From Bacillota bacterium (lineage in GTDB: Bacteria > Bacillota > Sulfobacillia > JABLXB01): a stretch of 64,000 nucleotides of DNA. The notes below the pieces were generated by a model that was not told the origin of the DNA, searched no databases, and saw only the letters and a list, made by a program, of their open reading frames with translations. The number at the start of each line of letters is the position of its first letter. The first letter of the stretch is position 1. This document shows positions 51,703 to 60,868 of this stretch, piece after piece. The stretch is taken from contig JABLXB010000003.1 of assembly GCA_013178305.1 (NCBI GenBank), positions 248,001 through 312,000 on the forward strand. Reading direction: 5' to 3'. Both the position numbers and the translations under genes were made by a program.

Positions 51703-51921
51703 CGATTATATATATCGGTGTGTAGACTTCCGCTTACCGATCTATCAAGCCTCCAGACCGCAAGCCCCAGGCTCAAAGCCCGGTATTCGGTACCGCCGAG
51801 GCCGCCGGAGAAAGACAACGGTAGTTCTGCCTGCGTCAACCCATCTTCGGAAAAGCGTGGAGGAACACTAATAGGACTTCTATACCCGGCGTCAGGATGC
51901 AGCCAACCGCGGGAGGAAGAG

Positions 51922-53088
51922 ATGCTGCGCCTGCGTTCTTACCGGGCGCGGGGGGTATGTATGGACCTCGAATCAGGAATTCCTGCACTAGTACAGGATC
52001 CTTGTGTCAATATGATCCACAAGTATTTTCGAGCCGTCGAAAGACTCTCCGATTTGACTTGCAGGCCCACTTCCGTGCAGGGAGCGCTAGAGGGCTCTAT
52101 TGATGTATTGATGGACCTGCTGCAGGTCAAACAAGCCTCGATCATGCTCCTGGATCCTCTGACGAATGAATTGAGCATCAGGGTATGCAGAGGGTTTCCA
52201 GCCTTCAGGGCGACAAACCGCTTTTTGAGGGCCGGAGAGGGGATCGCCGGACAGGTACTCTTACGAAGAGAACCCTATTTGGCCACCAGTAAGGAACGGT
52301 CGTCATCGCAATGCAATCAGTCACTCCCTGAATTCGATGCCGCCCTTTATATCCCTCTGGTGGTCGGGCACGAGGCCCGTGGCTTGATTACTCTCGGCAG
52401 CGTTTGGGAGAAACGGTTCTTTAGCGCTGCTGAGATTAAAATATCTTCAGCCCTGGCCGGCTACATTGCTCTGGCCCTGGAGAATACCAGGTTAGGCAGT
52501 GAGGTTTCTGGCCTCAGTCTGAACTTCCTGAAGAGCCTCGCTATGGCTATTGATGCAAGAGATAGCCATACCCGGATGCATTCAATGCGGGTGACCAGGT
52601 ATGCGATAATGACCGGAATGCGAATGGGATTATCGCAAGATAGCATCGAGCTGCTCCGGAGAGGAGCTCTGCTGCACGATATTGGAAAGATCGGGCTCCC
52701 GGACAACATCCTCCTGAAGCCCGGGAAGCTGACAACCAGCGAATCCGAAGCGCTCCGAAGGCACCCCGAAATCGGGGCCAAGATCCTGGGGCCTGAGCCT
52801 TTTCAGCCTATTGTGCCACTGGTACTCTACCACCACGAACGATACGACGGTAATGGCTACCCCCATGGGTTAAAGGGAACTGAAATACCTCAGGGGGCAC
52901 GGATCATCGCAGCTGCGGATGCTTTCGAGGCGATAACCGGCGACCGGCCCTACCGGCCGGCTCTTTCATATGAAGCAGCGGCAAGAGAATTGCAGCAAAA
53001 CGCGGGAAGCCAATTCGATTTAGAGGTAGTGAACGCATTCATGGGGGTGTTGAACGAGGAAATTCGTAAACCAGCGCCTGATCGGTAA
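51922..53088 (+). CDS. GAF-HD-GYP cyclic-di-GMP phosphodiesterase
   Basis: 388 residues from ATG at 51922 with GGGAGGAAGAG upstream; the open extension to 51718 has no domain character. A GAF domain (about 50-195) is followed by an HD-GYP domain: HD pair His252-Asp253 in LLHDIGKIGLPD, and the GYP region HHERYDGNGYPHGLKG at 304-319. HD-GYP enzymes break c-di-GMP to pGpG or GMP using metals. The metal-binding residues are all in place, so it should be active. It links to the c-di-GMP riboswitch of the pilus genes by signal, and to the KaiC module by position. Confidence 0.92.
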   Translation: MLRLRSYRARGVCMDLESGIPALVQDPCVNMIHKYFRAVERLSDLTCRPTSVQGALEGSIDVLMDLLQVKQASIMLLDPLTNELSIRVCRGFPAFRATNRFLRAGEGIAGQVLLRREPYLATSKERSSSQCNQSLPEFDAALYIPLVVGHEARGLITLGSVWEKRFFSAAEIKISSALAGYIALALENTRLGSEVSGLSLNFLKSLAMAIDARDSHTRMHSMRVTRYAIMTGMRMGLSQDSIELLRRGALLHDIGKIGLPDNILLKPGKLTTSESEALRRHPEIGAKILGPEPFQPIVPLVLYHHERYDGNGYPHGLKGTEIPQGARIIAAADAFEAITGDRPYRPALSYEAAARELQQNAGSQFDLEVVNAFMGVLNEEIRKPAPDR

Positions 53089-53241
53089 ACCGGCAACCAG
53101 GAACCCAATTATCAAACAGATGTGATCTGTTGTTCAGGTGAGGGAGTCCGCAGGGGCTACCTGGAGTGGAATCCCAGGGAGTTGTTGGAGGCGGACTACT
53201 TTCACCAGGCAGTTAGATAGTGTGAGTTGGAGGTGCTGCCT

Positions 53242-53541
53242 GTGTCCCAACAGGCGCGACGAATTCCCGATGACATAGAAGCATCGGTAACGAAAATGCA
53301 GCTATTGCTGTTTTTTTATAATAATCCATTCACCCTGGACGACCTGGAGGGAGTCTCAATGTGGGTGGGCATGAACAAGGAAGACATTGCCGGTGAGGTA
53401 GAGCAACTCTGCCAAATGGGTTTATTAATCAAGCACGGGCGCGCTACTAACCCTTACTACAGCCTCACGGACGATCCTGAACTGGTTGAAGTGGTACGCT
53501 GCCTGGTCGAGAGGTTTACCAGAAGAAGTCGGAGGCTTTGA
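53242..53541 (+). CDS. Small winged-helix-like protein upstream of KaiC
   Basis: 99 residues from GTG at 53242, with GGAGGTG six bases upstream. The sequence resembles a DNA-binding winged helix (FTLDDLEGVSMWVGMNKEDIAGEVEQLCQMGLLIKHGRATNPYYSLT, in parts: helix, recognition helix, wing). It ends one base before the KaiC-like start region, so the two are probably an operon. It may act as a regulator or as an adapter of the ATPase. Confidence 0.65.
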   Translation: MSQQARRIPDDIEASVTKMQLLLFFYNNPFTLDDLEGVSMWVGMNKEDIAGEVEQLCQMGLLIKHGRATNPYYSLTDDPELVEVVRCLVERFTRRSRRL

Positions 53542-53542
53542 A

Positions 53543-55075
53543 ATGGGGCCAATGAACCAAGAGGCGAAAATCCGAAGTAATAATACCAAGGGGGGGATTT
53601 CTGTGTCGACCATTCAAACAGGGATCGCTGGATTGGATGAAATCCTGTGCGGGGGGATACCCCGGGAGAACAGCGTGTTAATCAAAGGCCCCCCTGGGAG
53701 TGGCAAGACGATCCTGGCCATGCAGGTCATCTACAACGGGATTGTAGAATCCAACGAGCCCGGGTTGATCATCAGTTTCGAAGAATTCCCCCAGATGATC
53801 TACCGGGATGCCAAGAGCATGGGTTGGGACTTTCGGGAACTCGAACGACAAAAGAAACTGCGGGTAATGTCCACCTCTCCGCAAGTGATCCTGGAGCAAC
53901 TGGGCGCCGGGCAGGGTGTTCTCGTCGACATGATAAAGGAAATCGGGGCCAGGCGGGTAGCGGTAGACAACATCACCCACTTGCAGCGGCTGGAGCAGGA
54001 TCCCGTTAAGCTTCGGGAGCTACTTAATAGACTCATCAACGGGCTTAAGCGACAGGGGTTGACCCCGCTATTGATCGCGGAGACGGCCGCCGAGCAAGGA
54101 AGAGTGGCTTTCGAGGAATATGTGGTGGATTCGGCAATCATCCTCAGCGAAGAGCTGAAGGGACGCATATCCACCAGGTACTTGCGGGTCGTCAAGAGCC
54201 GCGGGCGAAACGTCGTCCCCGGGTTACACACCTTCAAGATCACCACCCACGGCCTCGAAGTCTTCCCCCGGGTCACCGCCCCGGTAACGATTCCGGATCA
54301 TCAACCCGTTTCCGAGACGAGAAACAGTTTCGGAATCACGGAACTGGACAATATTCTGGGCGGCGGCCTGCTGAAGGGGGATTCCCTGCTGCTGGCAGGC
54401 GATTCGGGCTCGGGGAAATCGCTCCTCGGACTGCAGTTCCTGATGCAAGGAGCGCAGCAGGGCGAGTCGGGGTTACTGGTGGCGCTGGAAGAGCACCCTC
54501 GCCAAATTGTCAAGAACGCGGCCACCCTTGGTTTTGACCTGGCAGAACTGATCCGGGAGGGAAAAGTGACGATTCTCTGCACCTCTCCAGGGGAGTTGGA
54601 CCTGAACGAACACTTACACGCGCTAAAGCAAATGGTGCAAACAAATGGAATCAAGCGGATAGTAATCGACACCATTAGCAACTACGAAAGCAGCGTCGAC
54701 GACCCGATTATGTATAAGGAGTACATCCACGCTATTGTCAACTGGTTCAAGAACTGCGAGGTCACCTCCATCCTCATTACCGAGGTAGACGAGCTACTGG
54801 GACTTAACACCATCACCTTCCATAAAGTCCCTTTTCTTGTGGATACCATTATCCTCTTGCGCTACGTTCAACTGGGAACGGAACTCAGAAAAGCCCTGCT
54901 GGTGGTGAAGATGCGGGGTGGTGCGCACGCCCGGGACATCCGCGAGTACGTTATAGAAGAGCAAGGAATCAAAGTCCGCAAAATCAACCCGAAAGAAGTA
55001 AGGGAAAGACTTTCTTTCCAGCATTGCACCGGCCTTCTTTCCCAGTCTCCCCGGCAGCGTAGCGACCGTGGGTGA
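53543..55075 (+). CDS. Double-domain KaiC-like ATPase
   Basis: 510 residues from ATG at 53543 (GGAGG seven bases upstream); GTG at 53603 is also good. Two RecA-like KaiC domains are complete. Domain 1 has Walker A GPPGSGKT, the catalytic pair EE in IISFEEFP and a following VDNI Walker B. Domain 2 has GDSGSGKS, LVALEEHPRQ and VIDTISNYESS. The segment aligned to the autophosphorylation loop of cyanobacterial KaiC reads KVPFLVDTIILL, so the Ser-Thr pair is Pro-Phe. It is likely an ATP-driven signalling or switch protein, not a clock. Confidence 0.92.
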   Translation: MGPMNQEAKIRSNNTKGGISVSTIQTGIAGLDEILCGGIPRENSVLIKGPPGSGKTILAMQVIYNGIVESNEPGLIISFEEFPQMIYRDAKSMGWDFRELERQKKLRVMSTSPQVILEQLGAGQGVLVDMIKEIGARRVAVDNITHLQRLEQDPVKLRELLNRLINGLKRQGLTPLLIAETAAEQGRVAFEEYVVDSAIILSEELKGRISTRYLRVVKSRGRNVVPGLHTFKITTHGLEVFPRVTAPVTIPDHQPVSETRNSFGITELDNILGGGLLKGDSLLLAGDSGSGKSLLGLQFLMQGAQQGESGLLVALEEHPRQIVKNAATLGFDLAELIREGKVTILCTSPGELDLNEHLHALKQMVQTNGIKRIVIDTISNYESSVDDPIMYKEYIHAIVNWFKNCEVTSILITEVDELLGLNTITFHKVPFLVDTIILLRYVQLGTELRKALLVVKMRGGAHARDIREYVIEEQGIKVRKINPKEVRERLSFQHCTGLLSQSPRQRSDRG

Positions 55076-55122
55076 TTTTGGCCCCGGTAACCATTTACTC
55101 ATCGGCCCGGGAGGTTGGATTC

Positions 55123-57162
55123 GTGGGAAACAAGGAAGTGGTAATCCAGGGCAAAACGGTCAAGGATGCTTGCCTCACGGCCAGGAAGATTCTCCAGGCA
55201 GAAGAGAAGCACCTACAAATAGAAGTGCTGGACGAAGGCAGCAGGGGATTACTGGGCCTTTGGTGGCGGCCGGCCACCATCCGGGCGATTCTCCGGCCGG
55301 AACACACTTCAGGGCGACGGGATCGCGATGCCGAGGCGGACCGCGAGGGGATGGCCGAAGTAATCGGTGGTGTCCTGCGGGTACACGGGCCACATGGCAC
55401 GGGACAGGCAGCAATGGTCATTCCAACTCCCGGAGCCGTCCTGCGCGTGAACGGGATAGTAGTGCACGGTCCACGACAAATACGCGAGGATGAAGAAGTT
55501 GATGTCGAGCCCGTGGAAGAAGTGCGCCCGGCCGGAGTGGAGGTGGAGGTCTCCGCCGATGGCTTTACAGCTAGGGCAAAAGTAACCCCGCAGGTTACCG
55601 TTCGCCACGAGTTGGTAGACCAGAACCCACAGAGTGTACTCCAGTTGTTCACCCAACACCACGAGGAAAGGATCAAAGTAATCGCCGCGGCTGACGTGGA
55701 AGCGGCCTTGTGGACCAAGGGGGTGACATTTGGCCTTAATCGCGAGGAAATCCTCTTAGCGGTGGAGACCGCGGACGGCGTGCCCCGGGTAGTAGCCAGG
55801 GGTGATCCGGTCAGAGAAGGACAGGACGGTTTCATCGAATATCTGTTCGACCGCGAGCCGGTGGAGATCGTCTATGGGGATGAAGAGAAGGTCAATTACT
55901 GGGAACGGTACGTTTTCCCCTCCGTGAAGGAAGGAGAACTGCTGGCTGTACTGCACGAACCGGTGCCAGGAGTACCCGGGAGGAAAGTAACAGGGGAAAT
56001 TGTCTTGCCGCGCCCCACTCGGGAAGTCTCGCTGCGAGTCAAGGACGGAGTCGTGATCGACGATGGCGGAAGAAAAGCCGTAGCGGCCATTGCTGGTAGG
56101 CCCGTTGTGGAAGGTTACCGCGAGCGGTATTTGAAGGTCGTCCAGATGATGGTACACCCCACTGATGTGGACATGAAAAGCGGCAACTTGAGTTTTCGGG
56201 GGGACTTGTTGATTCTCGGCAACGTCAATGAGGGAATGCGGGTGGTGGCTCACGGGGACATTACCGTGATGGGGAACAGCTCGGGCGCGGTGATCCAGGC
56301 CGGGGGCATGGTAATATGCCGGGGAAGCCTTATCGGCTGCCAGGTGCGAGCGGGAGGATTGAAGTTACTCTACAACCGGCTGGCTCCTTTGCTGAATAGC
56401 CTCGACCAGATCCTGGAGCAGATTGCCCGGGAAACCAACAGAATACGGCAGCATCCTGTTTACTCCGACAAATTGAAAAAGACCGATGTCAGCAGGATTG
56501 TCAGGTTCCTCTTGGAGAAAAAGCGCCAGGAGATTAACGCGATTGTAACTGAATACGCCACGGCCCTGGAAAAGATCGACCTACCATTTCCGGCTGTCTT
56601 CCGTGAATTGCCACTGAGTATTAAGAACTTGGTTCTCGGTCCGGCTGGCCGGGAAGAGTCCAGCACCGATGAACTGCAGAGAATGCTCGAGAAGAAAGTG
56701 GAGATCGACCACCTCCTTGACTCCCTGCCCGATCAACCGGGTGACATCCTTTGCTCTTACGCACAAAACAGCGTTCTGGACGCCACCGGCAGCATCGTTG
56801 TAGCAGATCAGGGATGCTACCATTCGGTTCTCACGGCAGGGAAACGGGTTAAGATAAACGGCGTTTTCCGGGGCGGTGAGATATCTGCGCTGGGGGATGT
56901 CTATATAGACGAAGCCGGATCACCGGGCTTTTCCACCCGTAAAACGGCGAGAATTAAGGTGGCCGAGGAAGCAGTGGTTGGTATACGCAAAGTCTTCCCT
57001 GAGACGACGGTTCAGGTGGGCAATCGTTCCTTCGTCTTTTACGAGGAAAGGAATCGCGTAAGGCTATACGTGGGACCAAACGGGACTCTTAAAATAGGAA
57101 CTCTTGGGAATGATGAGAAACATCCCGGTGGAGACCATCGGGTAGTAGCCGGCGATAATTAG
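55123..57162 (+). CDS. Jag-N/FapA (DUF342) family protein
   Basis: 679 residues from GTG at 55123, which has GGGAGG eight bases upstream; a longer frame from 55072 overlaps the KaiC stop and is the alternative. The N-terminal 60 residues form a Jag-N-like domain (EVVIQGKTVKDACLTARKIL, EVLDEGSRGLLGLW). The rest is the FapA/DUF342 beta-helix region (GRKVTGEIVLPRP, DVDMKSGNLSFRGDLLILGNVNEGMRVVAHGDITVMGN in parts) and a coiled-coil insert at about 430-540. FapA proteins are linked to flagellar or polar assembly and surface signalling, but no flagellar gene lies here. Confidence 0.88.
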   Translation: MGNKEVVIQGKTVKDACLTARKILQAEEKHLQIEVLDEGSRGLLGLWWRPATIRAILRPEHTSGRRDRDAEADREGMAEVIGGVLRVHGPHGTGQAAMVIPTPGAVLRVNGIVVHGPRQIREDEEVDVEPVEEVRPAGVEVEVSADGFTARAKVTPQVTVRHELVDQNPQSVLQLFTQHHEERIKVIAAADVEAALWTKGVTFGLNREEILLAVETADGVPRVVARGDPVREGQDGFIEYLFDREPVEIVYGDEEKVNYWERYVFPSVKEGELLAVLHEPVPGVPGRKVTGEIVLPRPTREVSLRVKDGVVIDDGGRKAVAAIAGRPVVEGYRERYLKVVQMMVHPTDVDMKSGNLSFRGDLLILGNVNEGMRVVAHGDITVMGNSSGAVIQAGGMVICRGSLIGCQVRAGGLKLLYNRLAPLLNSLDQILEQIARETNRIRQHPVYSDKLKKTDVSRIVRFLLEKKRQEINAIVTEYATALEKIDLPFPAVFRELPLSIKNLVLGPAGREESSTDELQRMLEKKVEIDHLLDSLPDQPGDILCSYAQNSVLDATGSIVVADQGCYHSVLTAGKRVKINGVFRGGEISALGDVYIDEAGSPGFSTRKTARIKVAEEAVVGIRKVFPETTVQVGNRSFVFYEERNRVRLYVGPNGTLKIGTLGNDEKHPGGDHRVVAGDN

Positions 57163-57471
57163 GCAGACCTGCGGCGATGGGGCCCTCCGCCGTATCAGCC
57201 CCTCGCGCAAAGGGTCATTGTCCACTACAAGATGGAACCCATGGACAAGGAAGAGGTGTTTCCGTACGTCGCTCACCAGCTCAGACTGGCCGGCGCGGCC
57301 ACAGAGGTGTTTATGGAGCAGGCGCTGGAGGCTATCGCTTCCCACTCGGGAGGCTGGCCAAGGTTAGTGAACAACCTGGCCAGGACGGCGCTGCTCTTGG
57401 GATCCCAACTGAAGCAGAACCCCATAGACGCCGAGACCGTGAGGCTCGCGTCCGCCGAAGCCAGCCTCTAG
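57163..57471 (+). pseudogene. ExeA-type AAA ATPase 3' fragment
   Basis: The frame reads LRRWGPPPYQPLAQRVIVHYKMEPMDKEEVFPYVAHQLRLAGA (quoted in part), then EVFMEQALEAIASHSGGWPRLVNNLARTALL. This is the C-terminal lid of ExeA/TniB-like AAA+ ATPases that accompany transposases. Walker motifs are absent, and it starts right after the FapA stop, so it is a remnant of a mobile element or secretion gene joined here by a deletion. Confidence 0.7.
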
Positions 57472-57497
57472 CCCCGTACGCCGAATAAATCCAACAC

Positions 57498-57523
57498 GGT
57501 GGCGCCTCCCCGGCGCCACCTTT
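57498..57523 (+). terminator. Terminator after the ExeA fragment
   Basis: GGTGGCGCC (57498-57506) and GGCGCCACC (57512-57520) form a perfect 9-bp stem with a TCCCC loop, followed by TTT. It may end the KaiC-FapA transcript. Confidence 0.65.
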
Positions 57524-58141
57524 CCCTATGCAGTGGAACGCTCGCCAACCCAGCGTGCAAAATGCAAATCGAGGGTCAGGACAAAGTGAAAGAAGACGGG
57601 AGGGACATCCAAAGGAATCTGACAACTTGCAGATTGGCACGCGATTTCAGGCTTGAAGACTGTGCAAAACACGGGGTGTGCTAATGTGCAAAGTCACACT
57701 GATTGTTTGGCGTCACGACACGCAAGTCCTACTGAGTACCTGATCCAATTCTAAAGTGTTAGGGGTTGACGGCCTCGTTCATATCAGTTCGGCAACAGGC
57801 CCGTTAGCAGACACATTCCGCCCGTCTGTATGAAGACATCGAAGGCTGCCGATCTGAGTCGGCTGGAAAGATAGTTTGCCTAGGCTAGTAGAAGCCATGC
57901 GATGGGAAAGCCGATCAAATCCCGATGCATTGGTGCCGGTTGCGGGTTGAACACCTACATAGCGGAATCACGCTTTCAGTTGGTCTGCTATCACCACCTC
58001 GCGCGGAGGTAAACCATCTGGCGCGATCCTTCTTGACCGGTGGCTGTCTTCACGGACATTGAGCACGTTACGGCGGTGTGTCGAGTCTGCCCAGAATGGC
58101 TGCAGCGCCTGTAGCACTATCGACCGGACCTTCTAAGAAAC
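57524..58141. other. Gene-poor stretch
   Basis: About 620 bp without a supportable gene; a frame at 57499-57684 has no recognisable content. The composition is less GC-rich than the main genome, in line with the accessory island. Confidence 0.5.
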
Positions 58142-58966
58142 CTACCGCTCCGGTGTCATAGGTGGCTGAATGGGTAGAGACTCGCTCCTCTTTGTGAGAT
58201 TAAACCTCGCGATAGAGACGATTCGGATTTCATCCGGGTCATCCTCATCGTTGAACTCGACAACCGCTATAGTCCCGTCCGGTAGGTCCTTAATGGCCAA
58301 AACCCGACGCCGCATTGAGCTGAAGTCTTGACGCGCGAGCTTAGCCATGTGAGAGACTTGGACCCGGCCAATCATCTCACTATCTTGCTGGCTCTTGGCC
58401 TCAATTGGAAGGATGTGAAGAGTACCCTTTCTATCGATGCCTACGTAGATAGCGTCGACCTCTACCTCGCCGGAGTCCTTGACAAAGCTCCTGTAATGAT
58501 TTTCGATATGGTAGCAGGTCAGACCTGTGAAGATGTCGACGAGTCGATTGTACAATACCCGCGTAAGCAAGGACTGCTCGTCGCGGCGAAGTAGGCCCTC
58601 CACTACCTCAGGAATGGCATTCAGTATTGCGACAGGTTCGTAGTCACCGAATCGGATCTCGAAACGGGGAGGGTTCCTCAAGAGGCGGAAGGCATACTGT
58701 CCTCTTCCACACGGTTCAATAGCCCAGTGCCCGAGAGCAACGATTTTCTCTGGAAGCAGCCGTCTCACCCGATATGTGTAGATGATGTCAGGCACATTCC
58801 TGATGGTGTATCCACGTTTCTCACTAGCTTCGGCAAGTTCGTCCTTCGTGAATCTTAGGTAACTCAAACCGGGACGGTAATGCTTGAAGAACACGTCGAC
58901 CATGATTTCGTCATAGCGCGTGAGCTCCAGCTCGCTACTGGAGATCTCGTTTTGTCCTGACAACAC
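58142..58966 (-). CDS. PD-(D/E)XK restriction endonuclease (partner of the methyltransferase)
   Basis: 274 residues from GTG. The nuclease motif is visible in the second half: VEVDAIYVGIDRKGTLHILPIEAK, with Asp171 and the E-A-K triad at 189-191. The N-terminal 150 residues are probably for DNA recognition. It lies 3 bp after the methyltransferase gene, on the same strand, so it should form a type II-like restriction pair. The recognition site cannot be read from the sequence. GC is lower than in the core genes. Confidence 0.75.
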   Translation of the reverse strand: MLSGQNEISSSELELTRYDEIMVDVFFKHYRPGLSYLRFTKDELAEASEKRGYTIRNVPDIIYTYRVRRLLPEKIVALGHWAIEPCGRGQYAFRLLRNPPRFEIRFGDYEPVAILNAIPEVVEGLLRRDEQSLLTRVLYNRLVDIFTGLTCYHIENHYRSFVKDSGEVEVDAIYVGIDRKGTLHILPIEAKSQQDSEMIGRVQVSHMAKLARQDFSSMRRRVLAIKDLPDGTIAVVEFNDEDDPDEIRIVSIARFNLTKRSESLPIQPPMTPER

Positions 58967-58969
58967 AAT

Positions 58970-60349
58970 TCACTCCCTTGGACGGCGGATAATCAAGACG
59001 TTCTCGTCAATATCTCGCCTAGTCGCAGTCGCCCGGCGGGTTCTCCAAAGGTCGATGCCTTCAACCTCGTAACCGGCCTTTAGGGCCACTTCGGCCAGCA
59101 GCTTGGCTGTCTGAATATGCACCCGGAAGTAGGACATCTGGTCGCCGACAACATAGGCGCATCGAGCTCCATGTTTGAGATGTGGCAATAACGAAGCCAA
59201 GTGGCGATACATCCCTCCGAAGTACAGCAGAGTCACTTTATGGTACAGTCGTTCAAAGCCAGACGTCTTGTGTAGTTCGACCCTCCGCCTTTCAATCTCC
59301 TCCGATACCTGTACTATCGGCTTTATATCGCGAATGAACCGGTCGTCGTCGTCACGGGCAAATACCGTTCGAGTATTGCTCCGCAGAAGATGGTCTTTGA
59401 CGTGGCGCAAATCACTCTTACTGCGGATCAAGCCGAGTAAGACGCTCTCCAGCCTAGTACTCCGGGTATAGTCCTTCTCGTTTGGGTACGGTGGAGATGT
59501 CACTACACAGCCTATAGGGGGTAAGTCATCTACAAGATTCAATTCACGTGCATCGCTATCGAACATGTAGCACTTGGGCTCGGGATTGCCCACAGGCAAG
59601 CCTTGCACGTATCTAAGGTCTTCTATCATCTGGCTCACCACGGTCCAATAAGCACCTACTATGTCGGAATCGGGTCTCTGAGGCAAACGATAGACCTCGG
59701 GGCCAAAACCCACATTACCTGCGTACGCCACTATTGTCTTTGCGAGGCCAACCTGCAAGAACTTCATCTCGGGTCCATCGGGAACAATCCGCTCAAGCGC
59801 CTGTCGCAATGATAGCACACGTGTGAGCTGGTTCCGTCCAATAAAGCCCTCCGGGATTAGGGAATAGGCCTCAGATGGCAGGATAAAGTCAGGGTCGAAG
59901 CTATTCGGATCTCTTACTCTGGATATGGCGGCCCAACCTGGCAGTGACAGTTGGGTCCGTCTCGAGCCAACTGTCGGTAGACCACTCAATGTTACGCAAC
60001 CATCCGCGTAGTCTATGATGTGGTCAAGCAGGGCCCGAATTCTCACGGTGTCTAGGCTCCAATGAGTCTTGACACTGGACGCTAGAAAGAGCATCGGATT
60101 CGCCTCAACACCGGCGCTTCTAAAACCACGGAGTTTGGCTTCGACTGGTGTGGTACCCGTCCCGCAGAATGGGTCGAGAACAAGGTCGGACTGCGGGTCG
60201 ACCCTAAACGCCTTGAGATACTCACGCACGAGGTGCGGGGGGTAACTCAAGACGAATCTGTACCAGTCGTGAATGGGCTTGTCATCTGCTTGGAGGCGAT
60301 TGCCGTTTGATGTATTGCACGGAGATTCCCTGACGTCCCAGGTAGCCAA
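58970..60349 (-). CDS. Site-specific DNA methyltransferase, circularly permuted order
   Basis: 459 residues from TTG with AAGGAGG about ten bases upstream. The AdoMet-binding motif DPFCGTGTTPVEA (residues 59-71, with GVEANP) comes first, and the catalytic TSPPYPNE (284-291) comes later, opposite to the common beta order. The target base is probably the exocyclic amino group of adenine or cytosine (TSPPY is typical of m4C). A palindrome CTCCTTAAGGAG overlaps the ribosome site. Confidence 0.85.
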   Translation of the reverse strand: MATWDVRESPCNTSNGNRLQADDKPIHDWYRFVLSYPPHLVREYLKAFRVDPQSDLVLDPFCGTGTTPVEAKLRGFRSAGVEANPMLFLASSVKTHWSLDTVRIRALLDHIIDYADGCVTLSGLPTVGSRRTQLSLPGWAAISRVRDPNSFDPDFILPSEAYSLIPEGFIGRNQLTRVLSLRQALERIVPDGPEMKFLQVGLAKTIVAYAGNVGFGPEVYRLPQRPDSDIVGAYWTVVSQMIEDLRYVQGLPVGNPEPKCYMFDSDARELNLVDDLPPIGCVVTSPPYPNEKDYTRSTRLESVLLGLIRSKSDLRHVKDHLLRSNTRTVFARDDDDRFIRDIKPIVQVSEEIERRRVELHKTSGFERLYHKVTLLYFGGMYRHLASLLPHLKHGARCAYVVGDQMSYFRVHIQTAKLLAEVALKAGYEVEGIDLWRTRRATATRRDIDENVLIIRRPRE

Positions 60350-60360
60350 TCGAACTTGTC

Positions 60361-60372
60361 CTCCTTAAGGAG
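60361..60372 (-). promoter_or_regulatory. 12-bp palindrome over the ribosome site of the methyltransferase
   Basis: CTCCTTAAGGAG is a perfect palindrome; its right half is the ribosome site. It could be an operator for a regulator of the restriction pair or coincidence from two SD-like runs. Confidence 0.4.
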
Positions 60373-60868
60373 TCATCTGCCCGATACACTGGCTTGGTCT
60401 AGGTTCATATTCACGCTTTGCCTTTGTCTTCCCTGTCGTGCGAACCGAGTAGAATCTCAATTGGTGATGTGAATATAACGGGGCATTGACATAGATGTCA
60501 CCTCGTGGTTGCCTATGAATGTAAGCGCCAACAAACATCTATACGAGAGACCACGAAGTGGCCAACGACAGCTTCCCACTTTTGGAGTAGCTTAGCAAGA
60601 CCGGTATGGAGCAAAACGCTCCCACCGATCCAGAAATGTTCTCAAGGTGCTCTCGTAGGATCTTACCTTGCGCAGCCATTAGCTCCGACCTCCATCCCCA
60701 GGGGTTCCGCAGATTTGCTTAAGGCGAAAAGGGTAGGGCCTGGTTAGAGTGGGGAATTGGGCAGATGGATTAGTTTGGGCATTTTCGAATATTCTGGTTG
60801 ACAATTGGATCTGTTAGCTCGATTGGATCTAGCAGCTCTAGTCTGGGAAGTAGGGTTATTAGCAGGGG
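60373..60868. other. Gene-poor stretch
   Basis: No supportable gene. A 19-bp near-tandem repeat (ATTGGATCT followed by a TTAGCTC/AGCAGCTC tail) occurs near 60806-60842, and TCGTGGT/ACCACGA is an inverted repeat near 60505-60560. Confidence 0.5.

Noticed and set aside
57499-57684. 61-codon frame after the ExeA fragment
   Set aside because: It starts within a terminator hairpin and has no coding character.
60505-60747. 80-codon frame between the restriction pair and transposase remnant
   Set aside because: No ribosome site, no domain, irregular codon use.
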